The notes beneath the pieces were generated by a model, which searched no databases, was not told the DNA's origin, and saw only the letters and a program-made list of their open reading frames with translations. Position numbers and translations under genes: made by a program. This document shows, one piece after another, positions 33,433 through 42,047 of a stretch of DNA of 51,575 bases (position 1 is the first letter of the stretch; each line of letters starts with the position of its first letter). The stretch is from JADCGM01 sp943368345 (GTDB lineage Bacteria > Pseudomonadota > Alphaproteobacteria > Sphingomonadales > Sphingomonadaceae): the NCBI GenBank assembly GCA_943368345.1, contig CALRKY020000022.1, positions 1-51,575 of the forward strand, written 5' to 3'.

Positions 33433-35235
33433 ATGAAAGCCGGAATGAAACAATCCGCCGATTTCCGGACGCTGCGGCGCTTCCTGCCATTCCTGTGGCC
33501 TGCCGACAATATGATGCTGCGACTGCGGGTCGTCGCCTCCCTGCTGCTCCTGCTGGTCGCGATGGCGTTCACCCTGTCGATGAGCTGGCTATACAAGGCA
33601 GCAATCGACCGGATGGCCCCGGGGATGGCGCCGGAGGCGGCGCTGACCATCGCGCTGGTGGTTGCCTATGCCGGTGCCCGCTTTGCCGGTGTCCTGTTCA
33701 ACAATCTGCGCAACACGATTTTTGAACGGGTCGGGCAGGATGCGACCCGGCATTTGGCGGAACATGTGTTTGCCCATTTGCACCGGCTGTCGCTGCGCTT
33801 CCATCTTGAACGGCGCACCGGGGCTGTCGCCAAGGTCATCGAACGCGGCACCAAGAGCATCGACGCGATGCTGTACTTCATGCTGTTCAACATCGCGCCG
33901 ACGATCATTGAACTGCTGATTGTTTCCATCATTTTCTGGATGAAGTTCGGCCCCGGCCTCGTCGTGGCGACGCTGGCCATGGTGGTGATCTACATCGTCT
34001 TTACCCGGATGGTCACCGACTGGCGCGCCAAGCTCCGGGAGCAGATGAATGACATGGATACCGGCGCCGCTGCCAAGGCGGTCGATTCGCTGCTGAACTA
34101 TGAAACCGTCAAATATTTCAACGCAGAAGCGCTTGAGACCGCTCGCTATGCCGGGGCAGCGCGGAGCTATGCCAACGCTGCCGTGCGGTCGGAAAATTCG
34201 CTGGCGTGGCTCAACATCGGCCAGTCGCTGATCACCAACGGCATGATGGCCGGGGCGATGGGCTATACTGTCTGGGGGTGGAGCGTCGGTAAATTCACGC
34301 CGGGCGATGTGGTGTTCGTCAACACGCTGCTGGCGCAGCTGTTCCGCCCGCTCGATATGCTCGGTATGGTCTACCGCATGATCCGGCAGGGTCTGCTCGA
34401 CATGGGGGCGATGTTCGCACTGATCGACACTCCGGCGGAGATTGTCGATGTGCTGGATGCGCCGCCGCTGGAGGTTCGCGGGGGCGCGATCCGGTTCGAA
34501 GATGTGCGGTTCAGCTATGACCCGGAACGGGAAATACTGAGGGGATTGAGCTTTGAGGTGCCGCCGGGCGGCACGCTCGCCATCGTTGGGTCGTCGGGCG
34601 CCGGCAAATCGACCATCGCCCGGCTGCTGTTCCGATTCTATGACGTGACCGGTGGCCGGATTTTGATCGACGGGCAGGATATCGCGCAAATCACCCAGGC
34701 GTCTCTGCGCGCCGCCATCGGCATCGTCCCCCAGGACACCGTGCTGTTCAATGACAGTATCGGCTATAACATCGGCTACGGGCGCCACGGTGCAACCCAG
34801 GCCGACATCGAAGGGGCCGCCGCCGGGGCGGCAATCCATGATTTCATCGCTGGACTCCCGGATGGCTACGAAACGCAGGTTGGCGAACGCGGTCTTAAAC
34901 TGTCCGGCGGGGAGAAGCAGCGGGTCGCCATCGCCCGGACCCTGCTGAAGAATCCGCCAATCCTGATCCTTGATGAAGCGACCTCCGCGCTCGACAGCCG
35001 CACCGAAGCCGAAATCCAGTCAACACTGCGCACCATCGCCGACCGCCGCACCACCCTCGTCATCGCCCACCGCCTGTCGACGATTACCGACGCGGACGAG
35101 ATCGTGGTCATGGACGACGGCCGGATCATCGAACGCGGAACCCACAGCGGGTTGCTGGCCGCCGCCGGCCGCTACGCCGAAATGTGGGCGCTGCAACAGG
35201 CGGAGGAGGAGGAGGATGCGCAGGTCCCGGCGTAG
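33433..35235 (+). CDS. ABC transporter, Atm1/HMT type (fused TM and ATPase)
   Basis: A protein of about 600 aa: an N-terminal six-helix exporter domain (about 25-310) and a C-terminal ATPase. Walker A GSSGAGKS is at about 376-383, the signature is LSGGEKQRVAIAR and Walker B is ILILDEATSALDS. The LLNYETVKYFNAE segment is characteristic of Atm1/HMT exporters, which move glutathione-derived or Fe-S-related compounds. Start codons are ambiguous: ATG 33433 is chosen, while TTG 33409 or ATG 33445 are alternatives. It ends 1 nt from the convergent MAPEG gene. Confidence 0.9.
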   Translation: MKAGMKQSADFRTLRRFLPFLWPADNMMLRLRVVASLLLLLVAMAFTLSMSWLYKAAIDRMAPGMAPEAALTIALVVAYAGARFAGVLFNNLRNTIFERVGQDATRHLAEHVFAHLHRLSLRFHLERRTGAVAKVIERGTKSIDAMLYFMLFNIAPTIIELLIVSIIFWMKFGPGLVVATLAMVVIYIVFTRMVTDWRAKLREQMNDMDTGAAAKAVDSLLNYETVKYFNAEALETARYAGAARSYANAAVRSENSLAWLNIGQSLITNGMMAGAMGYTVWGWSVGKFTPGDVVFVNTLLAQLFRPLDMLGMVYRMIRQGLLDMGAMFALIDTPAEIVDVLDAPPLEVRGGAIRFEDVRFSYDPEREILRGLSFEVPPGGTLAIVGSSGAGKSTIARLLFRFYDVTGGRILIDGQDIAQITQASLRAAIGIVPQDTVLFNDSIGYNIGYGRHGATQADIEGAAAGAAIHDFIAGLPDGYETQVGERGLKLSGGEKQRVAIARTLLKNPPILILDEATSALDSRTEAEIQSTLRTIADRRTTLVIAHRLSTITDADEIVVMDDGRIIERGTHSGLLAAAGRYAEMWALQQAEEEEDAQVPA

Positions 35236-35236
35236 A

Positions 35237-35674
35237 TCAGACCGCTGCCAAAACCTCCCGGACGATCATGGTACCCAGCGCGACCCATGACAGGACGAAA
35301 ATGCTGAACCGGACCATCACTTTGTTGACAGTCGCCTGCACCAGCGAATGGGCGATACGGAGGATGAGATAGGCCCAGGCGCATTGCACATGCAGGGCGT
35401 CGGCGTGACCGATCAGGACAACGTAGCCGACCATCGCATAGAACAGCGTCGGGGCTTCGAACAGGTGGTTGTAATTGTCGGCCACGCGGGCAACTTCGCT
35501 CGGCAATTTGTAGCTGCCCGGATGGGCGGCGTCCTGCGGTTGGATGCCGGCGCGCTGAAAGGCGGGGAGCCGGGTGGCGTACATCCACACGAACATCGCG
35601 AGGGTCAGGACCGCCATCCCGAGCACGGCGTGGAGCATCGATATGGCGTCGGCGGAAATTGGTGCTGCGATCAT
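35237..35674 (-). CDS. MAPEG-family membrane protein (second copy)
   Basis: A 145-aa protein with about four membrane segments. NHLFEAPTLFYAMVGYVVL (about residues 69-87) is the signature glutathione-binding region of MAPEG proteins. ATG 35674 follows AGGGGGACC. The family includes microsomal glutathione transferases. Unlike the 2046 gene it has the FE-x-P-x-x-FY motif. The neighbouring Atm1-type exporter suggests a shared thiol-related theme, which is inference. Confidence 0.85.
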   Translation of the reverse strand: MIAAPISADAISMLHAVLGMAVLTLAMFVWMYATRLPAFQRAGIQPQDAAHPGSYKLPSEVARVADNYNHLFEAPTLFYAMVGYVVLIGHADALHVQCAWAYLILRIAHSLVQATVNKVMVRFSIFVLSWVALGTMIVREVLAAV

Positions 35675-35744
35675 GGCCTGGTCCCCCTGAATATTGGCAC
35701 CTGCGATGTTGACCGGTGCGGGGGGCGAGTGCAACCTGTCCAAC

Positions 35745-35987
35745 ATGCTGGCGATGCGACCCAATTGCGAATGCTGCGACCGGGATTTACCCGGCGATAG
35801 CCCGGACGCGCTGATCTGTTCGTTCGAATGTACCTTTTGCCGGGACTGTGCCGGTCACGTGCTGCACGGTATTTGCCCGAATTGTGGTGGTGACCTGGTC
35901 AGCAGGCCGACGCGGGTTGGGGACCGCCTGCTGCGTAACCCGGCCTCTGCCGAACGCGTTGTAAAACCCGAGGGGTGCCGTGCCTGA
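35745..35987 (+). CDS. DUF1272 zinc-ribbon protein
   Basis: An 80-aa Cys-rich protein (MLAMRPNCECCDRDLPGDSP; CSFECTFCRDCA; CPNCGGDLVSRP) matching the DUF1272 pattern. The Cys pairs suggest two zinc sites. The ATG at 35745 gives the family N-terminus. It is divergent from MAPEG gene 2 across 70 bp. Its function is unknown. Confidence 0.85.
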   Translation: MLAMRPNCECCDRDLPGDSPDALICSFECTFCRDCAGHVLHGICPNCGGDLVSRPTRVGDRLLRNPASAERVVKPEGCRA

Positions 35988-36037
35988 AATAGCTGCCGGC
36001 CGCGTCGTTACCCTGACAGGCAGCTGAGGGAGGATCC

Positions 36038-38299
36038 GTGCGCGAGAAGGAACTTCGGCTGGCGCTGGTCTGCTATGGTGGCGTCAGCCTTGCGATCTAC
36101 ATGCACGGCATCGCCAAGGAGATCTGGAAGCTGCTCCGGGCGTCGAAGGCTTTCCACGCCGGGACGCCATCGAGCGACGGGCTCAAGGGCAGCGAGTTGG
36201 TCTGGTACCAGTTGCTGCAGGACTTGTCGCCGCATGTCGCCCTTCGGGTCATGGTCGATATCATCGCCGGGGCATCGGCGGGGGGAATCAACGGCATCCA
36301 ACTGGCGCACGCCATCTCCGGCGGGCACGACATGGAGCCGCTGCGCGACATGTGGCTCAATCACGCTGACGTTGAAATGCTGCTCGACGAACGCGCGGTG
36401 CGCGGATCGTTTATCACGCATTTGTTCGCCGGGCCGCTGGTGTGGTTTCTCAGCCGGCGCAAGGCCGATCCGGAGTTGATGGGCATCCGGGACCCGGCGG
36501 TGCGCGCCGAAGTGACCGGCAAACTGCGACGGTTCGTGCGCTCGAGATGGTTCGAGCCACCGTTTTCCGGCACCGGATTTACCCGGATATTGTTCCGGGC
36601 GTTGGGGTCGATGGAGACGGGAACCGGGACTGGCCCGCTACTGCCCCCTGACCAGCCACTCGACCTGTTCGTCACCGTCACCGATTTCCACGGTTATGCC
36701 GAAACGCTGCCGCTGCATTCACCGCCGCAGATTGTCGAAACCGAACACCGGTTGGTCATCGGGTTCCGCGATGATGGAGGGGACAGGCGCAATCTCGCCA
36801 GTGCCGCCGCCCTGACCTTTGCGGCACGGGCAACCGCGTCCTTTCCAGGGGCCTTTCCGCCGTTTCAGCCGATGGAATTGGATACAGTCTTGGCATCGGA
36901 AGGCAGTGACTGGCCGGGTCGCGACAGCTTTCTTGCCCGGATTTTTCCGCGCCGGATCGCGACCGGACTTGATCCCGCGACAGCCGTCCTCATCGACGGG
37001 TCGGTGCTCAACAACCGGCCATTTGGGCCAGCGATCGAAGCGCTGGGGCGGCGACCGGCCCACCGCGAAGTTGACCGGCGATTTGTTTATATTGACCCCA
37101 AACCCGGCGGACATCTGGTCGGGGTGCGGTCAGGACCCGGAACCGCACCACCGGGGTTTTTCCGCACCATCTTGCGGGCTCTGTCCGATATTCCCCGCGA
37201 ACAACCGATCCGGGATTCGGTCGAGGCACTGAACGACCTGTCGGTTCGGGCGCGGCGGCTGGCGTATATCGTCGCGGCGATGCGTGGGTCGGTGGATGCC
37301 GCGATTGAGCGGGCGCTCGGGCGGACGCTGATCATGTTCAAGATCACGCCGGATCGGCTGACCGGGTGGCGCAACAAGGTTCACAATGCCGCTGTTGCCG
37401 AAGCCGGATTTGCCTATCCGGCCTATGCGCATCTGAAACTCAGTCAGGTGGTTGAAGCGGTGATCGCGCGGATTGGCGAGCCTGATGGATTTCGCCGCAG
37501 CCTCTGGCATTGGATCAAGGCGAACCGTGTCGATGCGGTCACCGAGAAGGGGGCAGCGACACCCTATGTCACGTTCCTGAAGCGCTTCGATCTCCAATAC
37601 CGGATCCGGCGGCTGCGCTTCCTGATCCGCCGGACCAACGAGTTGATTCCGGACGCCGACGACGAAACGCGCGCCGCTTTGGAACGGGCCAAGACCGGGC
37701 TGTATGCGATGCTGTCTCCCTACTTGGAGCACCGGGCCGCCGATCTGCAGTTCGCGGTCGATCTGGATGTCGCGGTCGTGTTGGATCAGGTGGATGCCGG
37801 TCTGGGCCTGACGGCGCTGGATTCAGGAACTGACGCCGCGCTGGTCGCTTTGCTCAATGATGCGGGGTTGACCAAAGCGGTGCGCCGCGCGCTCGTTCTG
37901 GCCTATCTCGGCTTTCCCTTCTTCGACATTGCCACCCTGCCGTTGCTTCAAGGCGATGCCGCCGATGAGTTTGACGAGATCAAGGTCGATCGTATTTCGC
38001 CCGACGACGCCCCGTCGCTCGGGGTCGGAATGTTGAAGGGCATCAAGTTCAACGCGTTCGGCGGCTTCTTTTCCCGGGCCTGGCGGGAAAATGACTATCT
38101 GCTCGGGCGCTTGCACGCGGTTGAACGGCTGACCGATATCGTCATCAGCGCACTGCCCGCCAATTCTTCGCTCGCAGACGGCACCGCATCCCGGATCAAG
38201 CGCGCCGGGTTCAAGGCGGTGCTCGACGAGGAGCGACCGCATCTGACCCATATCCCGGAGTTGTTCGCCCTGCTGGAACGCCGGATTTCTGACTCGTAG
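36038..38299 (+). CDS. patatin-like phospholipase domain protein (DUF3376 type)
   Basis: A 753-aa protein. The N-terminal patatin domain has an LALVCYGGVSLAIYMHG oxyanion region, the nucleophile S80 in GASAGG and the dyad D320 in LIDGSVLNNRPF. The C-terminal half (about 400-753) is helical, as in the DUF3376 group of large bacterial patatins. GTG at 36038 has GGGAGG 4 nt upstream. Acyl hydrolase activity on phospholipids is inferred; no signal peptide is seen. Followed by a strong hairpin and the convergent AraC gene. Confidence 0.85.
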   Translation: MREKELRLALVCYGGVSLAIYMHGIAKEIWKLLRASKAFHAGTPSSDGLKGSELVWYQLLQDLSPHVALRVMVDIIAGASAGGINGIQLAHAISGGHDMEPLRDMWLNHADVEMLLDERAVRGSFITHLFAGPLVWFLSRRKADPELMGIRDPAVRAEVTGKLRRFVRSRWFEPPFSGTGFTRILFRALGSMETGTGTGPLLPPDQPLDLFVTVTDFHGYAETLPLHSPPQIVETEHRLVIGFRDDGGDRRNLASAAALTFAARATASFPGAFPPFQPMELDTVLASEGSDWPGRDSFLARIFPRRIATGLDPATAVLIDGSVLNNRPFGPAIEALGRRPAHREVDRRFVYIDPKPGGHLVGVRSGPGTAPPGFFRTILRALSDIPREQPIRDSVEALNDLSVRARRLAYIVAAMRGSVDAAIERALGRTLIMFKITPDRLTGWRNKVHNAAVAEAGFAYPAYAHLKLSQVVEAVIARIGEPDGFRRSLWHWIKANRVDAVTEKGAATPYVTFLKRFDLQYRIRRLRFLIRRTNELIPDADDETRAALERAKTGLYAMLSPYLEHRAADLQFAVDLDVAVVLDQVDAGLGLTALDSGTDAALVALLNDAGLTKAVRRALVLAYLGFPFFDIATLPLLQGDAADEFDEIKVDRISPDDAPSLGVGMLKGIKFNAFGGFFSRAWRENDYLLGRLHAVERLTDIVISALPANSSLADGTASRIKRAGFKAVLDEERPHLTHIPELFALLERRISDS

Positions 38300-38302
38300 A
38301 AC

Positions 38303-38343
38303 GTCTTTCGATCAATCACGATGATCCGGATTGACCGGAAGAC
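38303..38343. terminator. hairpin terminator between convergent patatin and araC-type genes
   Basis: Fifteen-nt arms 38303-38317 (GTCTTTCGATCAATC) and 38329-38343 (GATTGACCGGAAGAC) pair at 13 positions, with the two mismatches tolerable as G-T type pairs in RNA. The loop is 11 nt. It lies exactly between the two stops and can act in both directions. No T tract follows. Confidence 0.6.
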
Positions 38344-38346
38344 TCT

Positions 38347-39072
38347 CTAGACAAACGGACCTTGCGCGAGCCGTCTGACCGCGACCGGTGGCGCGCCTGC
38401 CATCGCGCGGAATTCCCGGGCCATATGTGGTTGGTCGGCATAGCCGCCGTCAACAGCCTGATCGGCAAGCCCAGTTGTCCCGGTTTGCAAACTGGCGAGC
38501 GCGGCCTGAAACCGCATCAGCCGGATGTAGCGCTGTGGCGGCAGGCCGACATGACGCGAAAACCAGCGTTGCAAACGACGGTGGGACATCCCAAGTCGCT
38601 CCGCCATGGTCCGGACATCGGACGAGGCGACGATGGCTCGTCCCATAGCCGCAACCGCGGGATCGGGCACAGCCTGCGCTACGGCGGCCAATGCTCCCTC
38701 CAACCCCGCCAACGATGACCAATCCGCTGTCTCCAGCGCGAGCCAGCGATTGAGCGAGGCCAGGGTGGGCACCAATCCAAACATCGGGGCTGCCCAGGGC
38801 CAAAGCCGGATTCCGGTAAACCGGGCGTCACCGCGCATCTCCAGCCGCGCCGGTTGGTCGATCAACCCGCCGAGGAAACAGTCCGGTTGTTCGCCATTCC
38901 ACCGCGACCGTCCCCGACTGCGGAAGATAATCTCCAGGCAGCCATCCGGCGTTGCCGCCCGGGAAATCCAGTCCGTGTCCGATCCGGCAGCGTCGAGCGT
39001 CCAGACGGCCTTTACAAGACCGTCGTAACCAGGCGGTGGCGGCAGTTCCCGATAGTCCATCGCAACATTCAT
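38347..39072 (-). CDS. AraC-family transcriptional regulator (DUF6597 sensor)
   Basis: A 241-aa regulator with an N-terminal DUF6597-like part (PDGCLEIIFR, GLIDQPARLEM, FTGIRLWPWA) and a C-terminal AraC helix-turn-helix (about 140-241; RTMAERLGMSHRRLQRWFSRHVGLPPQRYIRLMRFQ region). The ATG at 39072 is used because the extra two codons upstream start with TTG. It is divergent from the DUF6265 gene, which it may control. Target and ligand unknown. Confidence 0.9.
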   Translation of the reverse strand: MNVAMDYRELPPPPGYDGLVKAVWTLDAAGSDTDWISRAATPDGCLEIIFRSRGRSRWNGEQPDCFLGGLIDQPARLEMRGDARFTGIRLWPWAAPMFGLVPTLASLNRWLALETADWSSLAGLEGALAAVAQAVPDPAVAAMGRAIVASSDVRTMAERLGMSHRRLQRWFSRHVGLPPQRYIRLMRFQAALASLQTGTTGLADQAVDGGYADQPHMAREFRAMAGAPPVAVRRLAQGPFV

Positions 39073-39147
39073 CGCCAACTGTCGCGTTCATTCAAGTCAT
39101 TTGCGTCGCCACCGACTAGACTCGCCATAGTTTGAAGGAGAAACGAT

Positions 39148-39588
39148 ATGTGGTTTTCGGCAGCGATTGCGATGTTTGTCATGTCAGCAGCTCCGGCTGC
39201 GACAGCGCCGAATGACCTGTCATGGCTCAGCGGTGATTGGGTCGCGGCGACCGGGGAGCGCTGGACGGAGGAACATTGGAGCCAGCCGCGCGCCGGAGAA
39301 ATGATGGGCTACAGCCGGTCTGGTCGCGGTGGCACGGCGCGGGATTTTGAGTTTCTGCGCATTGCTGCCGATGCCGACGGGACGCTGGCCTATTTCGCAC
39401 AACCGCAGGGCCGTGCCCCAACCCGGTTCAAACTGACATCATCCAGCGCAACCGAAGCCATCTTCGAGAACCCAACCCACGACTACCCAACCCGGATCGT
39501 CTACCGCCGCAACGGCACCACCCTCACCGCCACAATTTCAGGGCCAGAGGGCAGCAAAAGCCACAGCTGGACCTACCAGCGGCGCTAG
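39148..39588 (+). CDS. DUF6265 protein, exported
   Basis: A 146-aa protein with a signal peptide (about 1-20, ending APAATA) and the DUF6265 pattern: LSWLSGDWVAA, TEEHWSQPRAGEMMGYSR, FENPTHDYPTRIVYRRNG. This is a lipocalin/calycin-like beta-barrel family without an assigned function. The ATG at 39148 follows GAAGGAG. It is convergent with atpC, 2 nt apart. Confidence 0.85.
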   Translation: MWFSAAIAMFVMSAAPAATAPNDLSWLSGDWVAATGERWTEEHWSQPRAGEMMGYSRSGRGGTARDFEFLRIAADADGTLAYFAQPQGRAPTRFKLTSSSATEAIFENPTHDYPTRIVYRRNGTTLTATISGPEGSKSHSWTYQRR

Positions 39589-39590
39589 GT

Positions 39591-40001
39591 TCAGTTGGTC
39601 GCTGCGGCCTGCATGGCTTCGAGTTTGGTCACGCGCTTTGCAGCCATGTCCCGGTCGGCGTCGGAATTGGCGCTGCGCAGCGCCTCCCGGGCGGTGCCGA
39701 GGTCCTTTGCAACGGCTTCCGGATCGATGTTGGCAACCGGGATGGCGCTTTCCGCCAATATGGTCAGGCCCGCCTCATTGACCTCGGCAAAGCCGCCATC
39801 GACGAAAATCCGTTCGACGCCGCCGGTCATGCCGTCGGCATGAACCAGCAGTGCGCCGGGGCGGATTGTCGACATGAACGGCGCGTGTCCGGCGAGCACG
39901 CCGAAGTCGCCTTCGGAGCCTGGAACGACGACCATGGTGACCGGCCCCGACCGCAGCGAGCGCTCGGGGGAGACGAGGTCAAAGTGCAGCTTGTCGGCCA
40001 T
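39591..40001 (-). CDS. atpC: F1 ATP synthase epsilon subunit
   Basis: A 136-aa subunit with the N-terminal beta-sandwich (LHFDLVSPERSL; VPGSEGDFGVLAGHAPFMS) and a C-terminal helical hairpin. It couples catalysis to rotation and can inhibit ATP hydrolysis. The TAA of atpD overlaps its ATG by one base (TAATG), giving tight coupling at the end of the operon. Confidence 0.96.
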   Translation of the reverse strand: MADKLHFDLVSPERSLRSGPVTMVVVPGSEGDFGVLAGHAPFMSTIRPGALLVHADGMTGGVERIFVDGGFAEVNEAGLTILAESAIPVANIDPEAVAKDLGTAREALRSANSDADRDMAAKRVTKLEAMQAAATN

Positions 40002-41470
40002 TACGCCGCTTCCGCCGCCATGCGCTGCGCCTTCTCAACCGCCTGCTCCATGGTGCCGACCATGTAGAAGGCGGCTTCGGGCAGATGGTCATATTCACCG
40101 GCAACGAGGGCCTTGAAGCCCTTCACCGTGTCTTCGACCTGCACAAACACGCCCGGTGACCCGGTGAAGATTTCGGCGACGTGGAACGGCTGGCTGAGGA
40201 AGCGCTGGATTTTGCGGGCGCGGCTGACGGTCAGCTTATCCTCTTCCGACAGTTCGTCCATGCCGAGAATGGCGATGATATCCTGCAGCGACTTGTAGCG
40301 CTGGAGCACTTCCTGCACCGAACGGGCAACTGCATAATGTTCCTCACCGACGATGGCGGCGCTGAGCATCCGGCTGGTCGAATCGAGCGGATCGACGGCG
40401 GGGTAGATGCCAAGCTCGGCGATCTGGCGGCTTAGGTTGGTGGTCGCGTCCAGATGGGCGAAGGACGTGGCCGGGGCCGGATCGGTCAAATCGTCGGCAG
40501 GCACGTAAATCGCCTGAACCGAGGTGATCGACCCCTTGTTGGTCGAGGTAATCCGCTCCTGCAGCGCGCCCATGTCGGTGGCGAGTGTCGGCTGATAGCC
40601 GACGGCCGACGGGATGCGGCCGAGCAGAGCCGACACTTCCGAACCGGCCTGGGTGAAGCGGAAGATATTGTCGATGAAGAACAGCACGTCCTGTCCTTCG
40701 ACGTCGCGGAAATATTCGGCATTGGCGAGGCCGGACAGCGCGACGCGGGCGCGGGCACCCGGCGGCTCGTTCATCTGGCCGAATACCAGCGCAACCTTGG
40801 AACCTTCCGAGATGGCATTGCCATCGGCATCCTTGGCGATAACCCCGGCTTCGAGGAACTCGTGATACAGGTCGTTGCCCTCACGCGTCCGCTCCCCGAC
40901 GCCTGCGAACACCGAGGTGCCGCCATGGCCCTTGGCAATGTTGTTGATCAGCTCCTGAATGAGCACGGTCTTGCCGACACCAGCACCGCCAAACAGGCCG
41001 ATCTTGCCGCCCTTGGCATAGGGCGCGAGCAGGTCGATGACCTTGATGCCGGTGACGAGAATGGAGGCTTCGGTCGACTGGTCAACGAACAGCGGTGCCT
41101 CGGCATGGATCGGGGCGGTGAGGTCGGAGCCAACGGGTCCGCGCTCGTCAATCGGCTCCCCGATCACGTTCAGAATGCGGCCAAGCGTTGCCGGGCCGAC
41201 GGGAACCCGGATCTGCGCGCCGGTGTCGGTCACGGCCTGACCACGCACCAGACCATCGGTCGAGTCCATCGCAATCGTCCGGACGGTCGACTCGCCGAGA
41301 TGCTGGGCGACTTCGAGAACCAGGCGTCGATCCTCGACGTTGGTTTCCAGCGCCGACAAAATTGCCGGCAACACGCCGTCGAACGACACGTCAACGACGG
41401 CACCGATCACCTGCGTGACGCGTCCGGCGCTCTTCGGGGTGCCGCTGGCGGCTGTGGGCTTCTTGGCCAT
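40001..41470 (-). CDS. atpD: F1 ATP synthase beta subunit
   Basis: A 489-aa catalytic subunit with Walker A GGAGVGKT (161-168) and the DELSEEDK-type C-terminal sequence (GMDELSEEDKLTVSRARKI). It makes ATP at the F1 head. The ATG at 41470 is chosen over a further in-frame ATG at 41494 because MAKKPT is the usual N-terminus length. The gene is preceded by the DUF2442 gene with a 44-nt gap, not directly by atpG. Confidence 0.97.
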   Translation of the reverse strand: MAKKPTAASGTPKSAGRVTQVIGAVVDVSFDGVLPAILSALETNVEDRRLVLEVAQHLGESTVRTIAMDSTDGLVRGQAVTDTGAQIRVPVGPATLGRILNVIGEPIDERGPVGSDLTAPIHAEAPLFVDQSTEASILVTGIKVIDLLAPYAKGGKIGLFGGAGVGKTVLIQELINNIAKGHGGTSVFAGVGERTREGNDLYHEFLEAGVIAKDADGNAISEGSKVALVFGQMNEPPGARARVALSGLANAEYFRDVEGQDVLFFIDNIFRFTQAGSEVSALLGRIPSAVGYQPTLATDMGALQERITSTNKGSITSVQAIYVPADDLTDPAPATSFAHLDATTNLSRQIAELGIYPAVDPLDSTSRMLSAAIVGEEHYAVARSVQEVLQRYKSLQDIIAILGMDELSEEDKLTVSRARKIQRFLSQPFHVAEIFTGSPGVFVQVEDTVKGFKALVAGEYDHLPEAAFYMVGTMEQAVEKAQRMAAEAA

Positions 41471-41514
41471 TCTAAACAGTCCTCTTGCGTTCAATCGTGA
41501 TCAGCGCGGTTGCG

Positions 41515-41784
41515 CTATTGAAGAATCCACTCACCATCGCGTTGAAGATGAATGTGCATATTGTCGGGCGCGAGATCGACGGCCTCGTTGGGCCAGCTAA
41601 CGGTACCATTCGAAATCGCGACCGACTCGAAAAAGTCGGGGTCGCGCAATTTGGTGAACACGCCATGTAGATGAGACTCTTCAAAGCGCACTTCGCCTTT
41701 GACGCCGTCTTCGAATTCGACAAACAGCGTAAGCGGCCCGACGGGTTTTACCGAAATGACATCAACGAGATGGTTCATAATCAT
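41515..41784 (-). CDS. DUF2442 protein (embedded in the atp operon)
   Basis: An 89-aa protein with the DUF2442 layout: VDVISVKPVGPLTLFVEFEDG, then a WPNEAVDLAPDNMHIHLQ end. Family members often pair with DUF4160 proteins and behave like toxin-antitoxin or regulatory pairs. The start at ATG 41784 overlaps the DUF4160 TGA (ATGA). It lies 44 nt before atpD. Function unknown. Confidence 0.85.
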   Translation of the reverse strand: MIMNHLVDVISVKPVGPLTLFVEFEDGVKGEVRFEESHLHGVFTKLRDPDFFESVAISNGTVSWPNEAVDLAPDNMHIHLQRDGEWILQ

Positions 41785-42044
41785 TCCCACGGCGCAACTG
41801 GATTGGGTGCCAGATTCTGACGACACAATTCCCAGTTCGCCATCAATTCTTCGCGGTGCAGTTCGGCCCAATCCTGCACGACCCTGAGGGTCTTCCGCTT
41901 CAGTTCGCCCTCTACAATATCCTGCGTCAGGATGTTGATCGAAGCCTTCATACCATCTTTGGTCCGGACATGAAAATGCGGCGGCGCATGCTCGTCCCAG
42001 AACATCATGATGGTAATATGCCAGAAGAGGGAGATCGTCGGCAC
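41781..42044 (-). CDS. DUF4160 protein (embedded in the atp operon)
   Basis: An 87-aa protein with MPTISLFWHITIMMFWDEHAPPHFHV, the DUF4160 hallmark with its PPHFHV cluster, followed by VQDWAELHREELMANWEL. It starts at GTG, 3 nt after the atpG stop, so it is inserted without breaking the transcript. DUF4160-DUF2442 pairs are widespread in mobile or accessory DNA. Possible metal or nucleic-acid binding is speculation. Confidence 0.85.
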   Translation of the reverse strand: MPTISLFWHITIMMFWDEHAPPHFHVRTKDGMKASINILTQDIVEGELKRKTLRVVQDWAELHREELMANWELCRQNLAPNPVAPWE

Positions 42045-42047
42045 GTG

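Noticed and set aside
40454..41500. A 348-codon plus-strand frame opposite atpD
   Set aside because: Antisense shadow of atpD; high Arg/Gly/Asp composition without a recognisable fold.
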